NCBI GenBank assembly: GCA_013298215.1
Contig: JAAFKE010000017.1
Span: forward strand, 1 to 62,273
Source of the DNA: Cytophagales bacterium
GTDB taxonomy: Bacteria; Bacteroidota; Bacteroidia; Cytophagales; Spirosomataceae
Direction of reading: 5' to 3'
DNA length: 62,273 nt
The translations under genes and the position numbers were made by a program. Below the pieces are notes generated by a model. The model was given only the letters and a program-made list of their open reading frames with translations, ran no database searches and was not told the DNA's origin. Position 1 is the first letter of the stretch. Every line of letters begins with the position of its first letter. Positions 36,195-45,731 of the stretch are shown here, piece after piece.

Positions 36195-36895
36195 TACAAA
36201 GAAACCCACCACTTTCTAATCGTTTCGCTCACTATATCTGGTTGTTCCAACGTACTTAAATGGCCACATTCTTCGATGATTTCTAACTGGGCATTGGGTA
36301 TTAATTCGGCCATTTCTTGGTGCAATGCGGGTGGGCAAATGCGGTCTTCGCGGCCCGTTATTATCAGAGTTGGGCAATTTATTTTTGGTAAATCTCCCGT
36401 ACTGTCTGGCCGATTGAGTTGCGCTTTTACTTGGTTTACAAAACCCACCTCGCCCACGTTCAAAGCCATACGCAACACTTTTTCCCTGATTTCGAGGCGT
36501 TTGGCGTGGGTGGGGTGCAGCATACTTTCTTTGGTAAAATCGGTCGTAATTTTCCGAAAATCGCCCGTTTGCACCATTTTTAAATATTTTTTCTGACTCG
36601 CCACTGTGGCCTCGCTCGGTGCTTTGTGGTTGGTATTAAGCAAAATCAACTTGGTAATTCGTCGCGGTGCTTGCCGCATCATTTCAAAGGCAATAATACC
36701 GCCGTAAGAAAAACCAAGCAAAGAAAAATTTCCAGTAATCTCGGACAAAATCAAAGCGGCCATGTCTTTTAAATCACCACAACGGCTACAATCTACTGCT
36801 TGACAATGAACCAAATCTGAAATATTAGCGCGTTGATGATCGAACAAACTCACGTCGCAGAGCGTGCCAGGAATCAGAACGAGCGTTTCTCTCAC
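36194..36895 (-). CDS. Alpha/beta hydrolase
   Basis: 233 aa. VLIPGTLCD oxyanion region, nucleophile Ser in LLGFSYGGI, acidic residue in ITGREDRIC and His in EECGHLSTLE complete the triad. Resembles small esterases or lactonases in catabolic clusters (the 3-oxoadipate enol-lactonase group). Its start overlaps the cupin stop as ATGA. 160 bases, including inverted AACTCAA-type repeats, separate it from the aldolase gene. Confidence 0.87.
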   Translation of the reverse strand: MRETLVLIPGTLCDVSLFDHQRANISDLVHCQAVDCSRCGDLKDMAALILSEITGNFSLLGFSYGGIIAFEMMRQAPRRITKLILLNTNHKAPSEATVASQKKYLKMVQTGDFRKITTDFTKESMLHPTHAKRLEIREKVLRMALNVGEVGFVNQVKAQLNRPDSTGDLPKINCPTLIITGREDRICPPALHQEMAELIPNAQLEIIEECGHLSTLEQPDIVSETIRKWWVSL

Positions 36896-37563
36896 TTTTT
36901 GGGAATCGGCGAAAACTCTTGCAACGTCATGCCTTCCAGCTCTTCAAAAGATTTATTGAGCATTTGGTGCAAGTCCTTGTCCACAGCATCGGCGTTTTCG
37001 GGTTTCACCATTTTGCCTTTGTCGTTGGCCATGAAGCCGTAGCCTGCCGCCGCGTTTTCCACAATCGGCGACCAGTACGGGTCTTTGCCTTCGTACACTT
37101 TGTGCGATTCTAAAACGGCAAAAAACCAAGCGATTTCGTCGCTCGCGTTTTCAAAACGACGGTACACGCCCGCTGGCAGCGAAATAACGTCCCATTCGTT
37201 CAACAAAAAGCTACCGTCGCCTTCGGGAGTGGCGGGGTTGGGGTCGTTCGACCAATAAAACCGCCACGCGCCTTTGAGCGGAACAAACATTTCGATGTAG
37301 TCGTGGGTATGCCAGTGCGGGCCGTTGCCAGGCGGCGCCCAAGCCATGCCAATCTGGAAATTATGGGGTGATGCTATCGCCCGTTGGTTTTCGTAGGCGG
37401 GGTTTTCGGCTGCCGTATCGCCCACAATGGCGTAGTTCATGCGGTAGTGATTGGGCAGCACACTGTCAATAAACATCAACGGAATGCCGTTTTGTTTGTA
37501 CTTGTCAAAGTAGGCAACTCCCGCCGCCATTGACTCTTGGGTTTGTTTTGGGTAATCTTTCAT
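36892..37563 (-). CDS. Cupin-domain protein
   Basis: 223 aa. The metal motif GPHWHTHDYIEMF (HxHxxxE-like) begins the conserved cupin barrel; SLPAGVYRRFEN carries the second-motif region but with no clear metal His. It could be a sugar or acid isomerase, a dioxygenase, or a ligand sensor. I start it at ATG 37563 (MKDYPKQTQ); the open frame extends upstream into the terminator region, which is unlikely to be coding. First gene after the susCD terminator. Confidence 0.8.
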   Translation of the reverse strand: MKDYPKQTQESMAAGVAYFDKYKQNGIPLMFIDSVLPNHYRMNYAIVGDTAAENPAYENQRAIASPHNFQIGMAWAPPGNGPHWHTHDYIEMFVPLKGAWRFYWSNDPNPATPEGDGSFLLNEWDVISLPAGVYRRFENASDEIAWFFAVLESHKVYEGKDPYWSPIVENAAAGYGFMANDKGKMVKPENADAVDKDLHQMLNKSFEELEGMTLQEFSPIPKK

Positions 37564-37591
37564 GCGAGAAGAGGAGTGATAAAAAAGAAAA

Positions 37592-37651
37592 ACCCGTAAA
37601 ATTTTGCCTATCAATGACCTTTCAATCAGTTGTTTACAAAATTTTACGGGT
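37592..37651 (-). terminator. Terminator/attenuator between susD and the catabolic genes
   Basis: ACCCGTAAAATTTTG (37592-37606) and CAAAATTTTACGGGT (37637-37651) form a perfect 15-bp inverted repeat with a 30-base loop. On the minus strand the stem is followed by TTTTTCTTTTTT. It begins 32 bases after the susD stop and ends 29 bases before the cupin start. Confidence 0.8.
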
Positions 37652-37682
37652 TCGACATTAATTATTTTTTACTGCAAATTTA

Positions 37683-39140
37683 TTAGTTTTGGTACCAGTG
37701 TTTGGCCGTAATTATGTCGCCGCCAATGCTACTCGAAGCCGCCTTGTAATTATCACCGTTGATGGATTGTTCGAGGGTTGGGTAGAAGGCCCGCGTTGGT
37801 ATTTTGCCGCCCGTAATGGTGGTAGCCAACGGCCCAGGAACCAAGGCGGGCAAGCCCGTTCTTTTTTGTTCGCCCCAGGCTTCCAAGGTATTAATCATGT
37901 AGTACGACATCCATTTTTGGTCCATCAACTTCGCCATTGTGCCGTCGAAAGCCACTCTGGGTTGGGCAAAAAATCCCGTTGGTGGGGTCAATCTCCAATA
38001 GTCAAATGTGGCCGTGATGCCTTTTTCGTAGTAATCTTTGGCCGTTCCCGTGCCAATCCAGTTCTTCATGCGGGCTTCGGCCAAGATAAACTGCACCTCG
38101 GCGTAGGTGATAAAAGCGTAATCGAGCAGGCCACGGTTTTCGGTAAAACGCTTAGTAAGGGTCGAAGCGTTTAAGTCAGAATTGCCGTTGGTCGATTGCG
38201 CGGCTTCGCGGGTTGTACCACTAATCACACCTTCATGGTTGGGGAAACCAGCACTATTGACGGGTTTTAAGACGAAAAAATCGAGGCGCGGGTCGTTGTT
38301 GGTTCGCAAAAACTCAACCAATCTTTTCGACGGGCTAACACCTCCCAACGAAGCGGGCAACAGCGTAGAAACCGCCGACGCATCGGGAATTACCCCGCTA
38401 AAATCGTAAACGGAAGCTTCGGCGTTGCTCATAATGATTGGGTAGGTAGTAGGGTTGTCAAGCATTTTTTTGATTTCGGCCACTGCGCCCACATCTTTGT
38501 TCGACACCCGCAACAAATAGCGCAACCGCAATGAGTTGGCCATTTTTTTCCACTTCATAACATCGCCTTTGAAGAGTACGTCGCCACCCAACGTGAACGA
38601 AGCAGTACTTACCAGCAGCGTGTTGGCAGCGTCCAAATCCTTTATCACACCCGCGTAAATAGCCTGCTGGTTGCTGTAAGCGGGCGAAATATTGTCGGCT
38701 CCTTTGCCCGCGTCGGCGTAGGGAACGTCAATGAATAGCTCGGTGAGGCTCGCCATGTAGTAGGCTTTCAAAATCATACCTGCTGCTACGTAGGCGGGCA
38801 ATTTCAGGGTTTCGGCGGTGGCCATCATGTCGTTGGCATTGCGAACGGCCGCGTAGTTTGCCCGCCACAGACCGCTGAAATAAATCTGTCCCGTTGCGAA
38901 ATCGTAAGCGTCCAACTGATTGTCGTTGCGGCGCACCACGTACTGCATCACTTGGTCGGTGAGCCACGTTTGGAGCAAAAAGTGCGGATTTATTGGTTCA
39001 AAAATAACACTCGGTAGCAGCGACCCCACGTTGGTTTGGGTCGGTGCGTTGGTGTTTTTATTGATAGTTCCAAAGTCGCCAGTACAGCCCAACGTGAGGC
39101 CAACCAGCAGTATGAGCGAGTATAAGAGGGTATTTTTCAT
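37683..39140 (-). CDS. SusD/RagB-family outer-membrane lipoprotein
   Basis: 485 aa. Lipoprotein signal peptide with Cys19 (VGLTLGC). Of the SusD-like_2 type: NTNAPTQTNVGSLLPSVIF, LKAYYMASLTELFIDVPYADA, WKKMANSLRLRYLLRVSN and a helical C-terminal half. Surface lid that captures a ligand for the SusC partner 17 bases upstream. The ligand class cannot be inferred; the neighbouring genes suggest an oxidised or acidic organic compound instead of a polysaccharide, since no glycoside hydrolase is linked. Confidence 0.92.
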   Translation of the reverse strand: MKNTLLYSLILLVGLTLGCTGDFGTINKNTNAPTQTNVGSLLPSVIFEPINPHFLLQTWLTDQVMQYVVRRNDNQLDAYDFATGQIYFSGLWRANYAAVRNANDMMATAETLKLPAYVAAGMILKAYYMASLTELFIDVPYADAGKGADNISPAYSNQQAIYAGVIKDLDAANTLLVSTASFTLGGDVLFKGDVMKWKKMANSLRLRYLLRVSNKDVGAVAEIKKMLDNPTTYPIIMSNAEASVYDFSGVIPDASAVSTLLPASLGGVSPSKRLVEFLRTNNDPRLDFFVLKPVNSAGFPNHEGVISGTTREAAQSTNGNSDLNASTLTKRFTENRGLLDYAFITYAEVQFILAEARMKNWIGTGTAKDYYEKGITATFDYWRLTPPTGFFAQPRVAFDGTMAKLMDQKWMSYYMINTLEAWGEQKRTGLPALVPGPLATTITGGKIPTRAFYPTLEQSINGDNYKAASSSIGGDIITAKHWYQN

Positions 39141-39157
39141 TATTTTAGAGGGAGGGT

Positions 39158-42100
39158 TTAGAATCCAACGGTTAAGTTAAAACCATAAGTACGGGTGCTT
39201 GGCAACTGACCCGCCTCAAAGCCTGGTACGAGTGCACCGCTGTTGAAGGCAAACGACTCAGGATTAAAGTGGCGAAGCGCGTCGGTTGATTTTACGAACA
39301 AGTTACGGCCAAAAAACGAGATGTTGGCACTCGCTACTGGCAGTTTACGCAGGTAGTTTTTGAGATTTACGCCCAACGAAACTTCGCGTATTTTCAAGAA
39401 CGTAGCATCGTAGGTGTTAGCTTCCACGTTTTCAACGGCGTAGTACGAACGGTAATAGTCCTGCCCAGTTGTTGTAATTGTGTTTGGCGTAAACGTACCG
39501 TCGGGGTTTTGCAACACACCCACTGGCGTAATCGGTGCCTCACGGCCCACCAAAGTTTCGGTAATTACGCCCGAGCGGTAGAGCAACGCACCCGTTTGGG
39601 TGTAGAGCGAGCCGCCCTTGCGGTAGTCTATGAAAACGCGCAGATTTATGTTCTTGTAATTGAAGTTATTGATAAAGCCCAGCGTCCAGTTAGGATTGTA
39701 GTTACCCACCTTGATGATGGCCGAACCAACCCGTGGCCGCACGATCGTTGCACCGTTCACGGTTACTCGGTCGTAAATAATGTCGCCTTGTGGCGAACGA
39801 GCAAAACCGCGTCCGTAAATGTCACCCATTTGGCCACCTACCCGCGCTTCAACCGTTCCGCCCGACGGGCCTTGGCCGATTACATAAGAGCTTACGCCTG
39901 GGGCCAACTCTTCGACCTTGCCACGGTTACGCGCCCACACCATGGTCATGTCCCAAGAAAAATCGTTGGTTGTAACTGGCTTGAACTTCAAAAGTAACTC
40001 TACGCCCGAGTTGCGCACTTTGCCCGCGTTAATCAAGCTACTCGCCGCGCCAGATGCTTGGCTTACTGGTACTTGTAAAATCTGGTCGGTCGTTACGTTG
40101 CTATAATAGTTTGCTTCAATACCGATTTTGTCGGCCAAAAAGCGGAGTTCTGTCCCAATCTCAAAGGCAGCTGTGCGCTCGGGGCGTAAGCCCGCGTTGG
40201 TCAGCAATGGCGTGTTGGTTACTGAACCTGGAAGGGTTCCAAAACCAAAAACGCGCTCGGTGAGAAGTGGGTCGGTGTCATTACCAGTAGCAGCCCAGCT
40301 CGTGCGCAGTTGGGCGTATGATATGGCTTTGGGCAACTTAATCATTTCAGACAAGATCGTACTCAAACCAACCGATGGATAAAAGAACGAGTTGTTGTTG
40401 AGCGGCAAGGTCGAAGACCAGTCGTTGCGGCCTGTTACGTCCAAGTAAATTTTATTTTGGTAATCGAAGCGGGCAGAACCATATACGCTATTGATGCGCT
40501 TGCTGGCATCGGTTTGGCGCAGCACGGGGCGGTCGGCGGCGTTGCCGAGGTTGTAAACGCCTCTGATACCCAGCGCGTTGGTTTGGGCAATGCCGTTAAA
40601 CGACGTTTGGTTCATCGAGTTAGCACCCGCATCGACCTTCACGCCGATTTCACCCCCAATTTTACCAATGTAGCTCAACAAAAAGTCGGCGTTGGTTTCT
40701 TGGAAGCGCACATTTTGTTCGCGGTACATTCCCAACGCAAAGCCATTTTGGCCCGATGGGCGGCGCGAGCGGCGGCGGTCATCGTAGCCGTCCGTACCAA
40801 TGCGGGCAAAGAACGAAAAGTGTTCGTTAATTTTGTAGTCGGCTTTAATGTTTCCAAAAACGCGGTTGCGGTTAAAGCCGTTCAGGTTTTCGTTCACGAT
40901 CAAGAATGGGTTGTTTGCCCACGACAAAAAGTAATTTTGCTGAATACCCTCTTTGCCAGGTGCCCAGTAGTCGGTGTAGTCGTTGTAATCAAAATTGCCC
41001 ATTCCCCAAATCATACTATTGATGATTCCTTGGCCGCCAGCACCTAAAACAGGCAAATTCTTTGAACCGCTTTTAGAGTAATTGGCCGATACATCTATGC
41101 TCAATTTTTCGGTAATGCTTGCACCCATTCTCAAACCAATATTGGTTTTGTTGTAATCGGTGTTGGGCACAAAGCCTTTGTTGTCTAAGTAACCAATCGA
41201 TATACGCGCGTACATTTTCTCGCTTGAACTCGAAATCGCTATGTTATTATTTGTGCTCATTCCTTGGTTGAAAAAACCCGTTCTGTCCATTTTAAACTGG
41301 AAAGGCGTAGCGTCGGGTCTTGGCAACAGGTATGTTACCTGAGAAATGGGTTGCCCGTTGGCAGGCGCACCGTAGTTGCCACCCCAATCAGAACGAAAAA
41401 CGTTATCGAAACCACCACCATATTGCTTCTGCACGTCCCAAAAACGGCTTACCTCTTCAACTGCCACGCCCGTAGTGAACGTAACGCCCACACCGTCTTT
41501 TTCGCGGCCCGACTTGGTACGAATCACCAAGGCTCCGTTTGCCGCGCGCGTACCATATAATGCCGCCGCTTTTGGCCCTTTCAAAACCGACACGTCCAAA
41601 ATGTCATCAGGATTAATATCTGTCAAACCATTGCCGTAATCAATCGGGATCTCGTCTTGGCCCGTGGCATCCAAATTGTTTGAAATAACCACACCATCTA
41701 ACACGATAAGTGGCTGATTTTTAGCAATGTTCAACGACGACTCGCCCCGCAATGTGATGCGCGACGACGACACGCCCGAGCTGCTGTTGGTACCGATCAA
41801 GAGTCCTGGTACTTGACCAGAAAGCTGTTGAGCCAAGTCACCATTTCGCGACATATTCAGGTCTTTTGCCCCCAGCCTTTGCGTAGCATACGACAATTGT
41901 GATTTTTTACCTTCGATACCGAGCGCAGTTACTACCACTTCGCCAAGTTGGGTAGCGTCTTGGTCGAGGACAACGTCAATTTTGCTTTTTCCAGCCAGCG
42001 ATATTACTTTTTTTGAGTAACCAATAAAACTGACAGTAATTGTGGCGGCACCCTCGGGTACTTTAAACGAAAACGTTCCGTCGGCCTGCGTGCTGGTGCC

Positions 42101-42244
42101 TGTGTTGGTGCCAGTTACCAAAACCGATACGCCCGCTAAGGTTTCCTTGGTTTTGCCGTCGGACACACTACCCGTAACGATCCGCTGCGCAAATGCAGAA
42201 GACCCAACGAGCAAGGTGAACAGTACAAGTAATTTTAATTTCAT
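39158..42244 (-). CDS. SusC/RagA TonB-linked outer-membrane transporter
   Basis: 1028 aa. Signal peptide ending SAFAQ, a carboxypeptidase-regulatory-like domain (about 20-95), a TonB-box-like region and the plug with VVVTALGI, ALGIEGKKSQLSYATQ and LIVLDGVVISNN, then a 22-stranded barrel. Imports a SusD-captured substrate across the outer membrane using TonB energy. Preceded by 250 bases that separate it from the ROK regulator gene; I could not place a promoter there confidently. Confidence 0.95.
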   Translation of the reverse strand: MKLKLLVLFTLLVGSSAFAQRIVTGSVSDGKTKETLAGVSVLVTGTNTGTSTQADGTFSFKVPEGAATITVSFIGYSKKVISLAGKSKIDVVLDQDATQLGEVVVTALGIEGKKSQLSYATQRLGAKDLNMSRNGDLAQQLSGQVPGLLIGTNSSSGVSSSRITLRGESSLNIAKNQPLIVLDGVVISNNLDATGQDEIPIDYGNGLTDINPDDILDVSVLKGPKAAALYGTRAANGALVIRTKSGREKDGVGVTFTTGVAVEEVSRFWDVQKQYGGGFDNVFRSDWGGNYGAPANGQPISQVTYLLPRPDATPFQFKMDRTGFFNQGMSTNNNIAISSSSEKMYARISIGYLDNKGFVPNTDYNKTNIGLRMGASITEKLSIDVSANYSKSGSKNLPVLGAGGQGIINSMIWGMGNFDYNDYTDYWAPGKEGIQQNYFLSWANNPFLIVNENLNGFNRNRVFGNIKADYKINEHFSFFARIGTDGYDDRRRSRRPSGQNGFALGMYREQNVRFQETNADFLLSYIGKIGGEIGVKVDAGANSMNQTSFNGIAQTNALGIRGVYNLGNAADRPVLRQTDASKRINSVYGSARFDYQNKIYLDVTGRNDWSSTLPLNNNSFFYPSVGLSTILSEMIKLPKAISYAQLRTSWAATGNDTDPLLTERVFGFGTLPGSVTNTPLLTNAGLRPERTAAFEIGTELRFLADKIGIEANYYSNVTTDQILQVPVSQASGAASSLINAGKVRNSGVELLLKFKPVTTNDFSWDMTMVWARNRGKVEELAPGVSSYVIGQGPSGGTVEARVGGQMGDIYGRGFARSPQGDIIYDRVTVNGATIVRPRVGSAIIKVGNYNPNWTLGFINNFNYKNINLRVFIDYRKGGSLYTQTGALLYRSGVITETLVGREAPITPVGVLQNPDGTFTPNTITTTGQDYYRSYYAVENVEANTYDATFLKIREVSLGVNLKNYLRKLPVASANISFFGRNLFVKSTDALRHFNPESFAFNSGALVPGFEAGQLPSTRTYGFNLTVGF

Positions 42245-42495
42245 GATTAGTTTAAAATTAAAGGGTTAATAAAATGAATTAATCTGTGAAGTGAGTGTAA
42301 AACAGTGCGTACCCAAAAAAGTTTTTTCTTTTTATTAAAACCCAACTTAGGCACTAAATTTATAAACATTGGGTAAAGTTACTAAAAGGTTTTATTAAAT
42401 GGAAAATATTAACCTAAATTTATTTTTGAGGGCAAAAGCGAAGTGATTTTGGACAAAACGATGCGTTTGTTTGGCAAAATTCCCGTAGAGTAGTA

Positions 42496-43716
42496 CTAAT
42501 ATTTGGTCAGATCGTAGTTTTTGAAAACCGTGTGCGCGGCTGCTTTTGAACTAAAATAACGCCCTAAATCGGATACTTCTACGCGGCAATTGGCCAACGA
42601 ACCAATGAGACTGGTTTTTTTGAGGCCCATTTTAAGCGCATCAATGTAAAATTCTTTTATCATCACAATCTCGCCGCCAATCACAATCAGATCGGGATTA
42701 AGTAAATTGACAACGTTGCCGAGTGCTTGGCCGAGTTTATCGGCTTGGTCTAAAACCAATTTAAGTGCCAGTGCGTCGCCGTCGAGAACGGCTTTCAGTA
42801 CGTCGTGGTAGCGGTAGGTTTCGGCGTTTTGTAGTTGAAAGTGGTGGGAAGTTTCGCCGCTGGCGAGGGCTTCTTTTAAATCGGTTTGCAAGGCTCCGCC
42901 CGACACTTCGGTTTCTAAGCAGTTTTTTTTGCCGCAACTGCACAGCCGCCCCAATTTGCCAAACTGTACGTGTCCAAATTCGCCCGCTTGGCCAGTGCCG
43001 CCCACAATCATTTTTCCGTTCAAGATCACGCTCATGCCAAGGCTGCGGCTCACCTTCACAATCAGCACGTTTTCTACGCCCTGCGCTTTGCCCAACACCT
43101 GCTCGGCGGTGCCAATGGCGCGGGTGTCGGTATCTACCCAAACGGGTACTTTAAAAATATTCTCTACGTGTTTTCGGAACGGTATTCCCGTAAAATTGAA
43201 GTACTGCGTAACGCCCGTATGCACGTTTACCGTACCCGCCAAGCCAACGCCGATGCCCACAATTTGGTCGTTTTTCAGTTGGTTTTTGTCGATGGCTGCC
43301 TTGATAAATGCCACCACGTATTGCAGACCTTCGGGCGTATTTTCTAAGACAAACTGGTTGTTGCTGTTTTCGTAAATTACTTCTGAGTCTATCCTTATAA
43401 TACTGACGTGAATAAATTTGAGCAGTATCTCGACCCCGACGGCGTAAAAACGTTGTTTGTTGAGGGCATACGATTCGGGACGGCGGCCGTTTTCGGTTTC
43501 TTTTTTGCCTTCTTCTAACACGTACTTTTTTTCGACCAACTCCTTGACCAATTTTGTGCAAGTAGGCACGCTTATCTTAACGTATTCGGCTATTTCGGGA
43601 ATCGTAAAGGCAGCCTCTGACTTGGACAAACACCGCACGATGCTCTTAAACTGCCGCTGTTGGCGTTTTTCGGTGTGGCCGTCGGCCTCTTTTTGGGGCG
43701 AATTTAGAATGTTCAT
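42496..43716 (-). CDS. ROK-family transcriptional regulator
   Basis: 406 aa. N-terminal winged helix-turn-helix (about 25-80: FTIPEIAEYVKISVPTCTKLVKELVEKKYV) followed by a ROK domain with GIGVGLAGTVN, GEFGHVQFGKLGRLCSCGKKNCLETEVSGGAL (zinc HxnCxCxxxxC) and VIGGEIVMI. NagC/XylR-like regulators of this type bind a sugar or sugar phosphate. Immediately upstream of susC in the same direction, it is the best candidate regulator of the island and possibly senses its substrate. Confidence 0.93.
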   Translation of the reverse strand: MNILNSPQKEADGHTEKRQQRQFKSIVRCLSKSEAAFTIPEIAEYVKISVPTCTKLVKELVEKKYVLEEGKKETENGRRPESYALNKQRFYAVGVEILLKFIHVSIIRIDSEVIYENSNNQFVLENTPEGLQYVVAFIKAAIDKNQLKNDQIVGIGVGLAGTVNVHTGVTQYFNFTGIPFRKHVENIFKVPVWVDTDTRAIGTAEQVLGKAQGVENVLIVKVSRSLGMSVILNGKMIVGGTGQAGEFGHVQFGKLGRLCSCGKKNCLETEVSGGALQTDLKEALASGETSHHFQLQNAETYRYHDVLKAVLDGDALALKLVLDQADKLGQALGNVVNLLNPDLIVIGGEIVMIKEFYIDALKMGLKKTSLIGSLANCRVEVSDLGRYFSSKAAAHTVFKNYDLTKY

Positions 43717-43864
43717 TCAGGATGGACTGGCAGTTTGAAAACTCAAATATATTCACCGATTGCTGATTTTCAAGCAAATAGAACAAGTACACGGCCACGC
43801 TCTTTACTTTTGGGCGTGTACGGTCTCTTTCGTTTGATTTGTACCAACAAAAACGACCCATAAT

Positions 43865-43895
43865 TTTGATCTTAACCGCAGAGTGGTTACTTTTG
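43865..43895 (+). promoter_or_regulatory. Promoter of rpsF-rpsR-rplI
   Basis: TTTG at 43865-43868, 19 bases, then TACTTTTG at 43888-43895: a textbook Bacteroidota -33/-7 pair. The rpsF ATG is 40 bases downstream, leaving a short leader. Confidence 0.75.
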
Positions 43896-43935
43896 CGGCC
43901 TTAATTTAATAAAACTTACTTACGTTTCAAATACT

Positions 43936-44310
43936 ATGCAAAACAAGCAGTACGAGACGGTGTTCATTATTACTCCCGTTTTATCTGAACAACAGATGAA
44001 GGACACCGTTGACAAATTTCGCAATATCCTGAGCAACCTCGGCGCGGAATTTGTACACGAGGACGCATGGGGCTTACGCAAACTGGCGTATCCCATCCAA
44101 AACAAAACGAACGCTTATTACCAGCTGTTCGAGTACACAGCTCCGCCTACTGCCAATGCGGCATTAGAGATTGAGTTCCGTCGCGATGAGAAAATTATTC
44201 GTTTCTTGACAACGGTGTTAGACAAGCACTCAATTGATTACAATGAGCGCAAGCGCAAGGGTTTAGTTGGTAGAAAGAAAGAAATCATTAAAGAAGGCGA
44301 AGCAGCATGA
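43936..44310 (+). CDS. rpsF: Ribosomal protein bS6
   Basis: 124 aa small-subunit protein. [55 protein letters not shown] and [15 protein letters not shown] are the expected S6 blocks. Stop overlaps rpsR as ATGA. First gene of the conserved S6-S18-L9 operon. Confidence 0.97.
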   Translation: MQNKQYETVFIITPVLSEQQMKDTVDKFRNILSNLGAEFVHEDAWGLRKLAYPIQNKTNAYYQLFEYTAPPTANAALEIEFRRDEKIIRFLTTVLDKHSIDYNERKRKGLVGRKKEIIKEGEAA

Positions 44311-44558
44311 CACTCGTAAACGAACCCATGGACAGAAACGTCAATCGCAAGAAGTATTGCCGTTTCAAGAAGTCTGGTATCAAGTACATTGATTACAAAG
44401 ATGCCAACTTTTTGTTAAAATTAGTAAACGAGCAGGGCCGTATTTTGCCGCGCCGTTTGACTGGAACGAGTTTGAAGTTTCAGCGCAAAGTGTCGCAGGC
44501 TATCAAGCGTGCGCGCCACTTGGCGTTGATGCCTTACGTAGCAGATCAGTTGAAATAA
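44307..44558 (+). CDS. rpsR: Ribosomal protein bS18
   Basis: 83 aa. [63 protein letters not shown] is diagnostic. Binds 16S rRNA with S6. Translationally coupled to rpsF through the four-base overlap. Confidence 0.97.
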   Translation: MTLVNEPMDRNVNRKKYCRFKKSGIKYIDYKDANFLLKLVNEQGRILPRRLTGTSLKFQRKVSQAIKRARHLALMPYVADQLK

Positions 44559-44583
44559 TTAAACCGAAGCAGCAAAAAGTACT

Positions 44584-45024
44584 ATGGATATTATTCTCAA
44601 AACTGATATTGCGGGCCTGGGCTACAAAAACGACCTCGTGATCGTGAAGCCTGGCTACGGACGCAACTACCTCATTCCGCAAGGATTTGCGATGATGGCA
44701 ACCGAATCGAACAAGAAAGTCTTGGCCGAGAACTTGAAACAAGTGGCCCACAAAGCCGAAAAGATTAAGACCGCCGCATCTGCCTTGGCCGAAAGCATTG
44801 GAGAGCTGACGCTCACGATTGCCGCCAAAGCGGGAGAAAGTGGCAAAATATTTGGTCGCGTAACAAACACGCAGATCTCTGATGCCCTAAAAGCAAAAGG
44901 ATTTGACGTAGATCGGAAGAAAATTACGATCGACGACGCAAAAACCCTCGGCACTTACAACGCCCTGCTCGACCTCCACAAAGAGGTGAAGCACGGCATT
45001 AAGTTCACGGTGGTGGCCGATTAA
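44584..45024 (+). CDS. rplI: Ribosomal protein bL9
   Basis: 146 aa. N-terminal domain MDIILKTDIAGLGYKNDLVIVKPGYGRNYLIPQGFA, then the long connecting helix and the C-terminal domain GKIFGRVTNTQISDALKAKGFDVDRKKI. Last gene of the operon, followed by a strong terminator. Confidence 0.97.
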   Translation: MDIILKTDIAGLGYKNDLVIVKPGYGRNYLIPQGFAMMATESNKKVLAENLKQVAHKAEKIKTAASALAESIGELTLTIAAKAGESGKIFGRVTNTQISDALKAKGFDVDRKKITIDDAKTLGTYNALLDLHKEVKHGIKFTVVAD

Positions 45025-45062
45025 GTACCGTTCGCCGGCTACAAACCGTCGAAAAACAGCGT

Positions 45063-45100
45063 AAAAAGGCGTTTTGAGCAAACTCAAAACGCCTTTTTTT
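45063..45100 (+). terminator. Rho-independent terminator after rplI
   Basis: AAAAAGGCGTTTTGAG, loop CAAA, CTCAAAACGCCTTTTTTT: a long perfect stem followed by a T-run, about 40 bases after the rplI stop. Confidence 0.92.
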
Positions 45101-45186
45101 GTGCCGTCTGTATTGTTGCCCTGCTGAAGCAACGCCCAGTGTTGGTTTTGTGGGACGTAGATGGCATTTTTTGAAAATGAAATGCG

Positions 45187-45194
45187 TATTTTTG
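45187..45194 (+). promoter_or_regulatory. Promoter -7 element of tsaE
   Basis: TATTTTTG four bases before ATG 45199, implying a leaderless or nearly leaderless mRNA. No TTTG at the usual 19-21 base distance is seen; one lies 13 bases upstream. Confidence 0.5.
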
Positions 45195-45198
45195 TTTC

Positions 45199-45612
45199 AT
45201 GGAATGGGTCAGTAAAAATACCAGCGACTTGGGTCAAATTGCCGACGGACTCATAGAAGCCGCACAAAACAGAACCACTTGGCTGCTGGAGGGCGAGATG
45301 GGCGCGGGAAAAACAACCTTGGTAAAAGCAATTTGCCTAAGTCTGGGCGTGGTCAGCGCGGTGCAAAGTCCCACGTTTTCGATTGTGAACGAGTATGTTA
45401 CCGATCAGAAACAAACCATTTACCACTTCGACTGCTACCGCCTAAAAGACGACAACGAAGCCTTTGACATTGGTTTGGAGGAGTACCTGGATTCTGGGTG
45501 TATTTGCCTCATTGAGTGGCCCGATAAGATTGCCTCGCTGCTGGCCGAACCTGTTTTTAAAATTACCATCGCAGTGCAGGCCGATCAAACACGGCGCGTT
45601 GTTTGTGTTTGA
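45199..45612 (+). CDS. tsaE: tRNA threonylcarbamoyladenosine biosynthesis ATPase TsaE
   Basis: 137 aa. Walker A LEGEMGAGKTTLVKAI (about 31-46), SPTFSIVNEY, HFDCYRL and LIEWPDKI are the TsaE signatures. The ATPase works with TsaB, TsaC/C2 and TsaD in t6A37 modification of tRNA. A 19-bp repeat four bases after its stop suggests that it was once directly followed by ald and is now separated from it by the restriction-modification unit. Confidence 0.95.
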   Translation: MEWVSKNTSDLGQIADGLIEAAQNRTTWLLEGEMGAGKTTLVKAICLSLGVVSAVQSPTFSIVNEYVTDQKQTIYHFDCYRLKDDNEAFDIGLEEYLDSGCICLIEWPDKIASLLAEPVFKITIAVQADQTRRVVCV

Positions 45613-45616
45613 TTTA

Positions 45617-45635
45617 TTCGTTGTACGCCATTAAA
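45617..45635 (+). repeat. 19-bp direct repeat, left border of the R-M unit
   Basis: TTCGTTGTACGCCATTAAA, repeated exactly at 48336-48354. The left copy begins just after the tsaE stop; the right copy lies just before the ald start. Confidence 0.88.
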
Positions 45636-45731
45636 GATTAATATCCCACAAACTCAACAGACGACAAAAAATTAACAGTTTGACATTAGAACCATTCAAA
45701 AAAATGTAAATTTTCAGCAAGACAAATTTTA

